From Sphingomonas sp. Leaf21 (GTDB lineage Bacteria > Pseudomonadota > Alphaproteobacteria > Sphingomonadales > Sphingomonadaceae): a stretch of DNA of 64,000 bases. The first letter of the stretch is position 1; each line of letters starts with the position of its first letter. Below are positions 18,612 through 29,124 of this stretch, in pieces. Both the position numbers and the translations under genes were made by a program. The DNA is taken from NCBI RefSeq assembly GCF_916858675.1, contig NZ_CAKASM010000010.1, positions 1 to 64,000 on the forward strand. Reading direction: 5' to 3'. The notes below the pieces were generated by a model. That model ran no database searches. It was not told the origin of the DNA and was given only the letters and a program-made list of their open reading frames with translations.

Positions 18612-18776
18612 CTAAGCCGGAGGCTGATCCCTCATTGCCTGTCGCAAGGCATCGTCCAGACGAGAATAGCGGAAGGACTTGTAGTGGAAGCGGTCGGTAG
18701 GGACGCGCTTGATATCGTATTTGAGCATCAATTCATCTTCGGTGAGATCGATGTCGTATGTCGATTGGGAGGTCAT
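18612..18776 (-). CDS. Small ORF of 54 residues upstream of the paralogue pair
   Basis: ATG 18776 to TAG 18612 encodes a 54-residue acidic-basic peptide beginning MTSQSTYDIDLTEDELML and containing TDRFHYKSFRYSRLDDAL. An AGGAG ribosome binding site lies 7 bases before the ATG, and the gene runs in the same direction as groESL and the small genes on either side. The regular pattern of charged and aromatic residues looks like a real protein. Family unknown. Confidence 0.6.
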   Translation of the reverse strand: MTSQSTYDIDLTEDELMLKYDIKRVPTDRFHYKSFRYSRLDDALRQAMRDQPPA

Positions 18777-18853
18777 GAAGCTGCTCCTGGTGACGAGAGG
18801 ACGAGATGGGTCAACCGTAGGCGAGCGTTGCTGCCCGCCCCCGTCACCGTTTG

Positions 18854-20554
<1,701 letters not shown>

Positions 20555-20842
20555 TCAGCCAATGACGCCGAGGACGTCGCCTTCCTTCATGATGAGGAGA
20601 TCCTCACCGTTCAGCCTGACCTCCGACCCGGACCACTTGCCGAACAGGACGCGATCACCAGCCTTGAGGTCGAGCGGCGTGAGCGCGCCGTTCTCGGCTT
20701 TGACGCCTGCGCCTGCGGCGACGATCTCGCCCTCCTGCGGCTTCTCCTTGGCGGTTTCGGGGATGATGATGCCGCCGGCGCTTTTGTCGGCCGAGTCGAT
20801 ACGGCGGACCAGCACGCGGTCGTGAAGAGGTCGAAATGTCAT
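20555..20842 (-). CDS. groES: Co-chaperonin GroES
   Basis: A 95-residue 10-kDa chaperonin: [14 protein letters not shown] at the N-terminus, the mobile loop around [21 protein letters not shown], and the C-terminal [16 protein letters not shown]. It caps GroEL rings. ATG 20842 is preferred over the in-frame ATG at 20851 because an AGGAT site lies about 9 bases before it. It is the first gene of a groES-groEL pair. A CTTG-containing element about 45 bases upstream on the minus strand could be part of an RpoH promoter but is not convincing. Confidence 0.95.
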   Translation of the reverse strand: MTFRPLHDRVLVRRIDSADKSAGGIIIPETAKEKPQEGEIVAAGAGVKAENGALTPLDLKAGDRVLFGKWSGSEVRLNGEDLLIMKEGDVLGVIG

Positions 20843-21054
20843 GAATAGCATCCTGCCGCTGGACCGCGACGAGATGTCGTCGCTTCACAAGCGGGGAGCC
20901 AGCGCTGCCGATTTGCGATTGAATATCGCGGAGACGCGAATGCCAACGACCTTAATGTGGGGGCCAGCAATCGAGAAAACAAGGTGGAGCTTCCGCCGGT
21001 CAGCCCGCTCAGGAAAACGGGCATTCGCGGTGCAAACCAACCAACCTCGGACCG

Positions 21055-22035
21055 TTAGCTGGCAAGCCTGCCACGATCCATCCGGAGCGTCACGACGAGA
21101 CCGCTTTCGGCCCAATCGTAGTCGATCGTGCCGCCGAGCTGACCGGTCACGCTGCGCTGGACAAGCTTGCCCCCGAAACCAGCGTGTCCCACCGGATCGA
21201 TAACCTTGGGCCCACCATGTTCCAGCCACGTGAGCACCAAGTCCTCGCCGTCAGCAATGCTGGAGAGGTCGAGCGTGCCGGCCGGGGCCGAAAGCGCGCC
21301 ATATTTCATCGAGTTGGTGGCCAGCTCGTGGATCACCAGGGCCAGGCCGGTCGCCGCTCTCTCGCCTACGCCCATGCGTTCAACAGCCACGCGAATTCGG
21401 CCTTTGAACGCGCCAAGGTCATCATATGGGGCCAACAGGACGGCAAACAGGTCTCCGAGCAGTGCGGCATTGCCTCGGCCATTGGGGAGCGGCCGAACCA
21501 GATCGTGCGCGCGACCGAGTGCCGAAAGCCGGTCGGTCAATTCGCGTGCCAGATCCTCGACGCTGCCGGCCGAGCGCGATGAGATCGCCGTCAGACCCGA
21601 AGCGATCGCCAGCAGGTTCTTGACGCGATGGCTCATCTCGCCGGCCAGCAGTTCGTGGCCTTCTTCAGCCTGCTTGCGCCCCGTTACATCGAGGAAGATG
21701 CCGTACATCGTCCGGCCGACGATGCCGACATCCTCGCCTTGGCCGCGCGCCGCCACCCAGCGGACCGTGTCGCCAACGATGATCCGAAAGTCGGTCTCGT
21801 AGGGTCCAAGGATCGCGCGGGTGGCACTGAAGGCAGACTGAACACGATCACGGTCCGCCGGGTGAATCCGCGCGGACAGCTCGCCGAAGGTCACTTGGTC
21901 GCTGGCGGGCAGATCCCAGAGCTCGAACCCCAATTCGTCCATCGCGAAGGCGTCTGTATCGACGTTCCACGACCATAACGCGACCCCAGCCGCCCTGATC
22001 GCGTGACGCAGTTGATCGGGGCGGCAGTCATGCAT
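21055..22035 (-). CDS. PAS-domain sensor histidine kinase of the HWE type
   Basis: A 326-residue cytoplasmic kinase. Residues 10-120 form a PAS domain (LWSWNVDTDAFAMDELGFELWDLP and an HPADRDRV segment of PAC type). The phospho-acceptor helix is GEMSHRVKNLLAIASGL near 137. The ATPase domain has VIHELATNSMKYGAL (N box) and ends FGGKLVQRSVTGQLGG near 295, typical of HWE/HisKA_2 kinases common in alphaproteobacteria. There is no transmembrane helix, so it senses an internal or light/redox cue. A single-domain response regulator (22149-22589) precedes it on the same strand and is its likely partner. Confidence 0.88.
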   Translation of the reverse strand: MHDCRPDQLRHAIRAAGVALWSWNVDTDAFAMDELGFELWDLPASDQVTFGELSARIHPADRDRVQSAFSATRAILGPYETDFRIIVGDTVRWVAARGQGEDVGIVGRTMYGIFLDVTGRKQAEEGHELLAGEMSHRVKNLLAIASGLTAISSRSAGSVEDLARELTDRLSALGRAHDLVRPLPNGRGNAALLGDLFAVLLAPYDDLGAFKGRIRVAVERMGVGERAATGLALVIHELATNSMKYGALSAPAGTLDLSSIADGEDLVLTWLEHGGPKVIDPVGHAGFGGKLVQRSVTGQLGGTIDYDWAESGLVVTLRMDRGRLAS

Positions 22036-22148
22036 ATCGGGCGTCCGTGCGGCCAATATCGTTCGTCCGATCGTGAGAGAGACCTTCGCTCTACACGGTT
22101 GCTGCGACGCTGTCCGGGAAAAGATGGAACGCGGCTTCGAACGCGTTC

Positions 22149-22589
22149 TCAGGCCGCGGTGAGACTCCGCATTGTTTCAATCAAGGCGGGCCATATCGGA
22201 GGCTTGGCGATGAAGGGGCAGCCGACCGGCAACGTGCTTGCGTCAAGCAGGCCTCGCCCTGAGGTTACGATGATATGCATGGGAGGCCACCGATCGCGAA
22301 CCAGCGCGGCAAGCTGAATGCCGTCCATCGATCCCGGCATCTCGATATCGGTGAAAACCAACTGGATGTCTGCGCTCAGCATCAAGATGGCGATGGCTGC
22401 ATCGGCATCTTCGGCCTCCACGGCGGTGAAGCCGGCGTCCTCGATCATGTCGATCGCGTGCAAACGGAGCAGCGGTTGGTCTTCGACGACAAGAACCGTA
22501 ATTTTGCGTATATCTAACCCTTCGCTGACGAGGGCTGATCGCGAGCAAGGTCCTAACAGACGGCAACAACATTCGTTCCGGGAGCGCAT
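22149..22589 (-). CDS. Single-domain response regulator
   Basis: A 146-residue receiver protein with no output domain: VLVVEDQPLLRLHAIDMIEDAGF, phospho-acceptor aspartate in VFTDIEMPGSMDG, TSGRG for the conserved threonine or serine, and FIAKPP for the lysine. ATG 22589 adds about 28 residues before the domain and may be too early, but no better start codon is evident. It probably acts with the HWE kinase downstream, as in alphaproteobacterial stress relays. Confidence 0.85.
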   Translation of the reverse strand: MRSRNECCCRLLGPCSRSALVSEGLDIRKITVLVVEDQPLLRLHAIDMIEDAGFTAVEAEDADAAIAILMLSADIQLVFTDIEMPGSMDGIQLAALVRDRWPPMHIIVTSGRGLLDASTLPVGCPFIAKPPIWPALIETMRSLTAA

Positions 22590-22635
22590 TCGCTTTACCG
22601 GCCGTCATTTGTTCGTCCGCCGGGCAGAGTGGGCG

Positions 22636-23271
22636 TTAAGCGCGAGATTCAACCCGACGCCGTTGCCACCGGTCGAGCAGTCGCAATGCCGGTGTTACGG
22701 TGATGCCGTGCAATAGGATCGAGGCGAGCACGACACCGCCGATGATCGCCCAGAGCCGGTGCGGGTCGGCGAAAGACCCATGATTGAGCGCAAAGGCGAG
22801 ATAGTAGATCGAACCCATCCCGCGGATGCCGAAAAAGGATATCACGAGCTGCTCGCGCCAAGGCAGCTTCGATCCAACAAGGCTGAGCAGGCCGGCAGCC
22901 GGGCGCGCCACCAGCAGGACGCCGGCAACGAACAGCAGCATCAGCCAGTCAAAGCCAGCGAGTAGGCCGCCGAAGGCAATGATGCCGCCGAACAGGACGA
23001 GCAGCACCATCATCAGCAACCGCTCGGCTTCTTCGGCGAATCCATGCAGCCGGTCGTGATAATCATCGTCGCGACTGGCGTTGCGCAGTGCCAGCGCCGA
23101 GACAAAGACGGCCAGGAAGCCGAACCCGCCCAACATCTCGACCACGCCATAGGCGATCAGCGTAACCGCCAGCGCAACGAAGCCGTCCCCCGTGCGCGAG
23201 AGACTTGCGCGCATCGGCAGGTGAAAGGTCAGAGACCTGCGAACTGGGGGCGCGGTGAGACTCGGTGGCAA
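22636..23271 (-). pseudogene. C-terminal remnant of a CPA1 Na+/H+ antiporter
   Basis: From about residue 25 onward the frame gives a transporter C-terminal half: TGDGFVALAVTLIAYGVVEM, GGFGFLAVFVSALALRNASR, then four or five further membrane helices including VISFFGIRGMGSIYYLAFAL. This is the NhaP/CvrA type of monovalent cation/proton antiporter. The N-terminal half, with its first transport helices, is absent: upstream sequence on the same strand belongs to the esterase gene instead. A deletion joined the two near 23210-23290. It is unlikely to be functional. Confidence 0.75.
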
Positions 23272-24307
23272 CGGTCATGCCGGCGCCCAGCGGCGCGGCC
23301 GAGGGCTGCGGTCGTGCAAGCTCAGCTCGGCCTTCGGCCCGCGCGTCAGCCAGTCCCCAGAAGCTCGCGATCCGCCGCGTCGAAGAAATCCCGGCCTCGA
23401 GCATGTACGGCCCCGCCGTTCCGCAGGCCTGCGCGCCGGAGGTACTGAGTGGAGTGCCATGGCCGAGGCCAGCGATGCGATATTCCTCGATCACGTCGCG
23501 CCCATTGGCATCGCGCCACACACGGCGAAGATATCCTTCGTCCTCCTCGACAGCGCTCGGCCTGTGCTCAAGCCCGTGGATCGCACGCCATTGCTCGACG
23601 ATGAGTGCCGAATTCTCGTGGCTGACGGTCGCGTCGCTGTCGCCCTGCCACACCGAGATCGTCGGCCAAGGCCCCTTGTGCGGTGACGCAGCAGTGACGA
23701 GCTTGCCCAGCGCGACCGCCGGAGGGCCGCCGTGCGCCCGCATGCGATCGAACGCCTCGGGGATGGAGGTGGCCGTGCCATAGGGTAGGCCGGCGATGAT
23801 CGCGCCCCCGGCAAACACGTCGGGATAGGTGGCAAGCATCACCGACGCCATGGCACCGCCGGCCGACAGCCCGGTCACGAAGATGCGGGACTGATCGACT
23901 CCATGCTCCTCGACCATCGCCGAGACCATCTGGCGGATCGACAGCGCCTCGCCCGCGTCGCGCTTCGTGTCGCCCGTGTTGAACCAGTTGAAGCAGAGGT
24001 TGGCGGTGTTGCCGCGTTGCTGCTCCGGGTACAGCAGCGCGAACCCCTGTTCGTCAGCCAGCCGCGACCAGCCCGAGCCATGGTCATATCCGGCCGCATT
24101 CTGGGTGCAGCCGTGCAGCACGACCACCAGCGCTTTCGATGCATGCCGAGAGTGGGGAAGGTAAAAGCGGCCGCGAAGTGCACCGGGATTGGACCCAAAT
24201 GCGCCGAAATCCGACAGGCGGTCTTCAGCGAACCTGCCTAGTAAGCCGGGTAAGGCATGATCCCGCAATTGGGACAGACGGCTGAGCGTATCGTTCAAGC
24301 TTCGCAT
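23063..24307 (-). CDS. PHB-depolymerase-type esterase, C-terminus replaced
   Basis: A 414-residue alpha/beta hydrolase of the LpqC/PHB depolymerase family: LVVVLHGCTQNAAGYDHGSGW (oxyanion region), nucleophile serine in VTGLSAGGAMASVML near 170, then ISVWQGDSDATVS (aspartate region) and a histidine in IAGLGHGTPLS. AGGAGAAAG precedes ATG 24307. The catalytic domain (to about residue 330) is intact. The last roughly 65 residues are the antiporter remnant read in another frame, so the natural end has been lost. Activity toward polyhydroxyalkanoates or other esters remains possible. Confidence 0.8.
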   Translation of the reverse strand: MRSLNDTLSRLSQLRDHALPGLLGRFAEDRLSDFGAFGSNPGALRGRFYLPHSRHASKALVVVLHGCTQNAAGYDHGSGWSRLADEQGFALLYPEQQRGNTANLCFNWFNTGDTKRDAGEALSIRQMVSAMVEEHGVDQSRIFVTGLSAGGAMASVMLATYPDVFAGGAIIAGLPYGTATSIPEAFDRMRAHGGPPAVALGKLVTAASPHKGPWPTISVWQGDSDATVSHENSALIVEQWRAIHGLEHRPSAVEEDEGYLRRVWRDANGRDVIEEYRIAGLGHGTPLSTSGAQACGTAGPYMLEAGISSTRRIASFWGLADARAEGRAELARPQPSAAPLGAGMTVATESHRAPSSQVSDLSPADARKSLAHGGRLRCAGGYADRLWRGRDVGRVRLPGRLCLGAGTAQRQSRR

Positions 24308-24643
24308 GCGGCTTTCTCCTAGCCACGGCGGAAGCCCTGACATGCAGATCGCTCCAATCGAATTGCTGTGCTGCACAATGTCGGCTTGGGCGGGGCGAAT
24401 AGCAAGGATGTAGATGAATTATCTGCGAACTCGGGAGATGGGGCTGGCGCTACGCGGCTGCCGTCCCCATATGCTCTTCATCGCGCCGTCCGTTTCGAGC
24501 TTGGCTGCGACTGAGAGTTGTTCATGCTCCCGCTCTGGACGCGGAGCGTATCATTCGATCTATCCTCCATTCGAGCTTTGCGCGTCCTAGGCCGCGCATC
24601 GTTCTCGTCCGCAAGTCGACTGCCGACACAGAGAAGGCGGCAC
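24308..24643. other. Divergent intergenic region
   Basis: I see no credible gene here. The stretch separates the minus-strand esterase from the plus-strand small genes and should contain promoters for both. Confidence 0.35.
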
Positions 24644-24754
24644 ATGCGCAGTTTCGCATCCCACTACCCGCAGGTGGAGCACCTCTACTCCAGCGGCTTT
24701 CGGAGCGCTGATCATCTGCACGGGGTCCAGCCGGGCTCTAATTCAAGGAAATGA
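24644..24754 (+). CDS. Possible 36-residue small protein
   Basis: ATG 24644 to TGA 24754 encodes MRSFASHYPQVEHLYSSGFR and a further 16 residues. A GAAGGCGG stretch precedes the ATG, and the next small gene starts 5 bases after the stop, which suggests a short operon. No family is recognised, and the frame could be chance. Confidence 0.35.
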   Translation: MRSFASHYPQVEHLYSSGFRSADHLHGVQPGSNSRK

Positions 24755-24758
24755 CGAC

Positions 24759-24887
24759 ATGGCCAAGGGACAACAACGTGGCAACCGCGAAGCGCGAAAA
24801 CCGAAGAAGTCGGAGCCGCCCAAGCAGAACGCTTCCAATCCATCGCTGAAGGGCATGCCCCCTGCGGCACAGTCCAAGAAGGATTGA
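24759..24887 (+). CDS. 42-residue basic protein
   Basis: ATG 24759 to TGA 24887 encodes a very basic peptide beginning MAKGQQRGNREARKPKKSEP and ending QSKKD. AAGGAA lies about 10 bases before the ATG. Short proteins with this MAKGQ-R-N-EARKPK opening are, from memory, widespread but uncharacterised in proteobacteria. The charge suggests nucleic-acid or ribosome contact, which is inference. It is followed by the 88-residue paralogue gene. Confidence 0.6.
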   Translation: MAKGQQRGNREARKPKKSEPPKQNASNPSLKGMPPAAQSKKD

Positions 24888-24915
24888 TCTCTTCTTTCAC
24901 GGAAAGGCCGTTCCC

Positions 24916-25182
24916 ATGCAGCTATCCTCTATCCTCTGCCGCGCCCAGGAAGCGCATCACTATGCGGTCGCCTGCGCAACCACGCTCGACAATGTCAGAC
25001 TGGTCGCGAACGTCGCCGCTGCCGCCTGGGCCAAGGAAGGCGTGGCTGCCGGAGTGCGCGAAGATCGCAAGCTATCTGCCAGGGCATTCGCCGAGGGACG
25101 TCTGCTGTCGAACGAGCCGCCCGGCGTCGATTTCCGCGCCCTGAGCGAAAATCCCGACCTGGGGCATGCCGTTCGGAGTTGA
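24916..25182 (+). CDS. Small stress-island protein, paralogue of 18312-18563
   Basis: An 88-residue helical protein. It shares AQEA, TLDNVRLVANVAAAAWAKE and SENPDLG with the 83-residue protein at 18312-18563. GGAAAGG precedes the ATG. No domain is known to me. It lies between the 42-residue basic protein and the transglutaminase-like gene on the plus strand. Confidence 0.65.
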   Translation: MQLSSILCRAQEAHHYAVACATTLDNVRLVANVAAAAWAKEGVAAGVREDRKLSARAFAEGRLLSNEPPGVDFRALSENPDLGHAVRS

Positions 25183-25225
25183 GAAGGCTTCCGGACCCCA
25201 ATGTCGCAAGTCAGGAGGCGACGGA

Positions 25226-26143
25226 ATGCGGCTGCATATCCTGCATGTCACCACCTACGCATATCGGACACCGGTCGAGCTTCTCGCGCATCGGACGATG
25301 CTCACTCCGCGCAGCTCGCATGCACTACGCCTCATTTCGGCCAACATCAGTTGCGAACCCGCGGCGGAGCTGGAGTGGACGCAGGATGTCTTCGGCAACC
25401 TTATCGCCACGGCCTCCTTTCCGAAGCCTTCGGAACGCCTGACGATCACCAATCATGTGATTGTCGACCAGACCGCCGCTGCCTGGCCCATCCTCAAGAT
25501 CGCGCCACATGCGCACCGCTATCCGTTCGATTATTCGCACGAGGAGCGGACCGATCTTGGTGCGCTGCTGGTGACGGAGCATGCAGATCCCGACGGCCGG
25601 CTCGCCGCTTGGGCGCGTGCCAAGGTACTCGGCGCCGACACCGACACGCTGTCGCTGTTGCAAGACGTGAACGCCGCTGCCCGCATCGGCATGACCTACG
25701 TCACGCGAGAAGAGGTCGGGACGCAGTCCCCGCAGAAGACGCTCGATCTCGCTTCGGGCTCGTGTCGCGATCTCGCCACGCTGTTCGTTGAAGCGGTCCG
25801 GCATCTCGGTTTCGGAGCCCGTGCGGTGTCCGGCTATCTCTTCGATCCGCCGATCCTGGGCAATCCCGCCGAGACGGGCACCCAGCACGGGGCGACGCAT
25901 GCGTGGGCGGAGGTGTATTTGCCCTGTGCGGGCTGGGTCGCGTTCGATCCGACCAATGGCCGCATGGGAGAGGCACATCTGGTCCCCGTCGCGGTTGGCC
26001 GGAGCATTGCGCAGTTGAGCCCCGTCGATGGCCGCTATGTCGGTGCCGCCAACGCCTTTCTCGGCATGACGGTAGAGGTCACGGTTTCGACGACGAACTG
26101 CACCGATCTCGATACGCAGGAAAGATCATCGGCCCCCGAATGA
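25226..26143 (+). CDS. Transglutaminase-like (cysteine-protease-fold) protein
   Basis: A 305-residue protein with an N-terminal beta domain of the bacterial transglutaminase-like type (MRLHILHVTTYAYRTPVEL) and a core domain. The catalytic triad is visible: cysteine in ASGSCRDLATLFVEAVRHLG (about 178), histidine in GATHAWAEVYLP (about 228) and aspartate in FDPTNGRMG (about 243). There is no signal peptide. Substrates of this family are mostly unknown; proteolysis or deamidation is possible. AGGAGG precedes the ATG. Confidence 0.85.
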   Translation: MRLHILHVTTYAYRTPVELLAHRTMLTPRSSHALRLISANISCEPAAELEWTQDVFGNLIATASFPKPSERLTITNHVIVDQTAAAWPILKIAPHAHRYPFDYSHEERTDLGALLVTEHADPDGRLAAWARAKVLGADTDTLSLLQDVNAAARIGMTYVTREEVGTQSPQKTLDLASGSCRDLATLFVEAVRHLGFGARAVSGYLFDPPILGNPAETGTQHGATHAWAEVYLPCAGWVAFDPTNGRMGEAHLVPVAVGRSIAQLSPVDGRYVGAANAFLGMTVEVTVSTTNCTDLDTQERSSAPE

Positions 26144-26435
26144 TCGCGCCTACAGCCTGACGCGCGCCTTGTCGGCCGTGGGCTTCGTCAGGTTCGGCTT
26201 TACGACCAGCATAAGCGCTCCTGCCGCCGACGTACGCAGAAGGGACAAGATCAGCTACGTCGCTGCCGACTGGCAGGTCGGGCCGGAAGCTGCCGTTCGA
26301 CTGATCTGCAACGAATGGCAGTTTTGTCCCAGTTTTCACTATTCAGCGGCGCTGCAGGCAATCGCACACTTTCGAATGAACGTCGGAGGCTGGCGAGAGT
26401 GAAAGGCACCGGGAGTAGTAAATTCTGCAGAAAAG

Positions 26436-27555
26436 TTACAGGAACCCCTTGCCGGCATGCTCGCGAAACCGTTCATGATCCCGCACATATTCCGCCACCA
26501 TTTCCAACGATGAATGCCGGCTATGCTCCTTCATCTTGAACAAATTGGCATTTTTGGCGACCGGCCTCAGTGAGGAAACCAGCACGGAGCGAGTGGCCTG
26601 AGAACAGCTCGGGCGCGTAGCCTGCCGCGACCGCGGCCGCCTTCACGACCAGGGCCACTCCCTGGGGGCTCATAGGTTTGTCGGTCAGCCGTCCTTGCGG
26701 CGTGAGCTTGCGAAACACCGGGCCGGTGGTGATACCGGCAGTCTCCAGCCACGCGCGATAGTGCCGCACAGGTTCCAGCCGGCGCCCATCTGGAATTGCG
26801 ACCGTATGACCCTTGCCCTCCTGGTCAGTCTTCGAAGCCGCGATGCGTACCAGCAGGCCGCGACTGTCCTCGCTCACACGCGCCACGGTGATTGCCACGA
26901 GCTCCGAACGGCGGAACGCTCCCGCCATCCCAATGGCGAGTAGCGCCCGGTCGCGGTAGCTGCGCAAGTCCTCGCCGGCGACCGCGCGTACCATGTCGCG
27001 CAGCACGTCGCCGTCTGCGGGCCGCTTCTTGCCAGGCAGCTCGCCGCGCTTGTCCTTGCGGATGCCGCGCATCGCGCGCTCAAGACGAGCCGCGTCTGGC
27101 TGCGAGGTCGGCGGCTCCACGTCGGCGGCCCGGTGCGCGAATACGATGGCAGCAAGCCGCCGGCCGATCGTCGCGCGGCCGAGCGGCACCGGTTCCTTGC
27201 GTGGCAGCACCGTGCCGCGCTTGGTCCGGCGAGGTTCCTGCGGACTGAACCCGCTCTCGGCGAGCAGCGTCAGGAACGCGGCGACCGTCGCCGGCGTGGC
27301 GGGAAGCGGGCGGTAGCCGCTCTCCTGGCACCACGCGCAGAACAGCCGCCAGTCCGACTTGTAGGCGCGCAGGGTCGCGTCGGCCGACGCCCGGCGGACA
27401 TAGTCGTCGACGCGCTCGCGATCGTGGGGCGCAAGCTGCGGGAGATAGGGTTCGAGCGACTGGACCCGATCAACGACGACCAGCGCGTCAGCCACGATCG
27501 CGTCCAGGTCCGCGCGGTCCACGCGAGCCGCATCATCGATGTCATCATCGGCCAA
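26436..27555 (-). pseudogene. Tyrosine recombinase with a C-terminal frameshift
   Basis: The main frame (down to 26521) gives 344 residues with a SAM-like N-terminal domain (SADATLRAYKSDWRLFCAWC) and a catalytic domain holding the arginine in GAFRRSELVAI and the box HSLRAGFLTEAG. It then runs out of frame near 26550-26560 beside a run of five T. The next frame resumes the family sequence, KNANLFKMKEHSRHSSLEM then VAEYVRDHERF, and ends at TAA 26436; the nucleophile tyrosine lies only there. One extra base explains it. The enzyme is inactive unless the frameshift is a sequencing error or is bypassed. Confidence 0.8.
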
Positions 27556-27625
27556 GCCGACCTCCTGCGCCGCGTGTTCATCAAACCGGCCGGTGAGTGA
27601 GACCGCCCGGACTCCGGGAAACGGG

Positions 27626-27817
27626 CTAACCGATCACTGAAATTCGCGCCAGCATATAATTAGCGGGAATCAGCGTTATCGCTAAAATGAATCGGCTGAT
27701 AATCCCGTTCTGGCGGATGATCCAGATCTTGCCGCTAGCATCTATGAAACGGATCATACCGTTCTTGACGGATATGCCGATTCGCCGTAAATTGCCGATG
27801 TCAGGCAACGCCCGCAT
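27626..27817 (-). CDS. Doubtful 63-residue ORF in an AT-rich stretch
   Basis: The 361-base gap 27556-27916 is AT rich relative to its neighbours. Its one interesting frame runs from ATG 27817 to 27626 with MRALPDIGNLRRIGISVKNG and a hydrophobic end (IISRFILAITLIPANYML). No good ribosome binding site precedes it. It may be chance or a fragment. Confidence 0.25.
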   Translation of the reverse strand: MRALPDIGNLRRIGISVKNGMIRFIDASGKIWIIRQNGIISRFILAITLIPANYMLARISVIG

Positions 27818-27916
27818 CTCGATCGTGACCCCGCGTCCAGGCTGAGTCTGAACTACGATCGAAATCCCGCCGCGCAGGCACAACCTGCAACGCATCCAGC
27901 ACAGGAACACCCGCTC

Positions 27917-28198
27917 ATGGCGTCGAGCATGGAAATCGTACCCTCGGGCGAATTGCAAAAGCAGTTCGGCCGCTATTCCGATGAGGCGATGATCCGCCCG
28001 GTCGGGGTCAGCCGGAACGGCCGCGTGCGCTTCGTCATGGTCCCCGTCGATGAATATGAACGCCTGCGCCGTCGTGAACGCATTGCAGGTCGCGTGGAGG
28101 ATCTTGATGACGAAACCCTCGAAGCCATCCGCGGCGTCGAACCCGGCCGCGGCGCCCAAGACGCCGAAAAAAGGCTCAACGCTGCCGCAACCGGGTGA
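27917..28198 (+). CDS. PHD/YefM-like antitoxin
   Basis: A 93-residue protein. The N-terminal half (MEIVPSGELQKQFGRYSDEA then GRVRFVMVPVDEYERLRRRE) matches the DNA-binding fold of type II antitoxins of the prevent-host-death group, with the typical VDEYERL helix. The C-terminal tail is acidic and would bind the toxin. The downstream toxin-like gene overlaps it by 92 bases in another frame. Antitoxins of this kind repress their own promoter. Confidence 0.65.
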   Translation: MASSMEIVPSGELQKQFGRYSDEAMIRPVGVSRNGRVRFVMVPVDEYERLRRRERIAGRVEDLDDETLEAIRGVEPGRGAQDAEKRLNAAATG

Positions 28199-28592
28199 AG
28201 TCCTCAACTACAGCTACCTGTGGGAATACGAGTACGTTAAAGGTCGCAATGAAGGTATAAAGGACCGACCCGTTGGCGTCGTGCTGGCGACCCGGCTGAA
28301 GGACGGGATCGACCAGGTGCACGTTGTGCCGCTGACCACGAAGGCCCCTCTCCGCGATCAGCTGGCGATCGAAGTGCCAGATGCCGTGCGACGTGATCTT
28401 GAGCTTTCCGGCGATCGGTCGTGGATGATCATCACGGAGTGGAACCGGTTCGCATGGCCAGGCTATGACATTCGGCCTATCGCAGGGCGTGAGCCGGCGG
28501 TGAGCTATGGTTATTTGCCGGCCAGTTTCTTTCGGCGCGTCCGCGATGCGATCGTCGCGGCTGGGATCGGACGCCCCGTCGATCGCGACTAG
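28107..28592 (+). CDS. Probable toxin partner (PemK/MazF-like)
   Basis: A 161-residue protein whose core (PGEVLNYSYLWEYEYVKG, DRPVGVVLATR, VHVVPLTTKAP, then WMIITEWNRFAWPG) has the strand order and small barrel look of PemK/MazF-type endoribonucleases, but it is longer and has no exact match I can recall. GGAGG lies before ATG 28107; starting there overlaps the antitoxin by 92 bases. An alternative start at 28050 overlaps more. Function is inferred from the antitoxin partner and general form. Confidence 0.5.
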   Translation: MTKPSKPSAASNPAAAPKTPKKGSTLPQPGEVLNYSYLWEYEYVKGRNEGIKDRPVGVVLATRLKDGIDQVHVVPLTTKAPLRDQLAIEVPDAVRRDLELSGDRSWMIITEWNRFAWPGYDIRPIAGREPAVSYGYLPASFFRRVRDAIVAAGIGRPVDRD

Positions 28593-29124
28593 CGGGCGGA
28601 CAGTCGCCAGAATCGAACGTACATCACCTTTAAATTCGTGCTTTCGACGACATTTCCGTCCGATAGCTGCGGACATAGGTCAGGCCAGAGGCCGAAGTTG
28701 AGATACCCCTGCTCCGCTATCTAACTACAGCTTATAACGTCCGGCAATAGTCTTGGGGTGAGCAGCCCTTCCGGCGATGCAAATGCAAAAGCCAAAGATC
28801 TCTGATAATTACTCATGGAGATTCGTGCTGACATCGGCGCACCGCCGACAGTATACTATAAATGTGCAGGATTATTACCCCTAGAACAGAGCCCAGCTTA
28901 TCAGCAGTGCTCGGTGGCCCGGTTGAATGTCGAGTAACTCTACCGGAAGCACTCATTCCGTGTCTGAGTTATGCGACAGCCAAGCGGTAGACTCTCTTCG
29001 TTGCGACTTTACTTGATGCGAAGCCTAAAAGTTCTACGGCATGGCTAGCATATTTGCCAGTCTGTGGAGTTCTTCCAACGAGACCTTCTGTGAAAGGTTC
29101 TCACACTATCCCCTGGAAAGGAGG
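28593..29124. other. Intergenic region without recognised features
   Basis: About 530 bases, AT richer than the neighbours, lie between the toxin-like gene and the end of the FecR gene. No credible reading frame, tRNA or strong hairpin was found. Confidence 0.4.

Noticed and set aside
20843..21054. CIRCE element or strong RpoH promoter before groES
   Set aside because: No TTAGCACTC-N9-GAGTGCTAA inverted repeat is present, and the CTTG-containing element lacks a convincing -10 partner.
23044..23783. Plus-strand frames opposite the esterase
   Set aside because: They are arginine/proline-rich shadows of the alpha/beta hydrolase on the minus strand.
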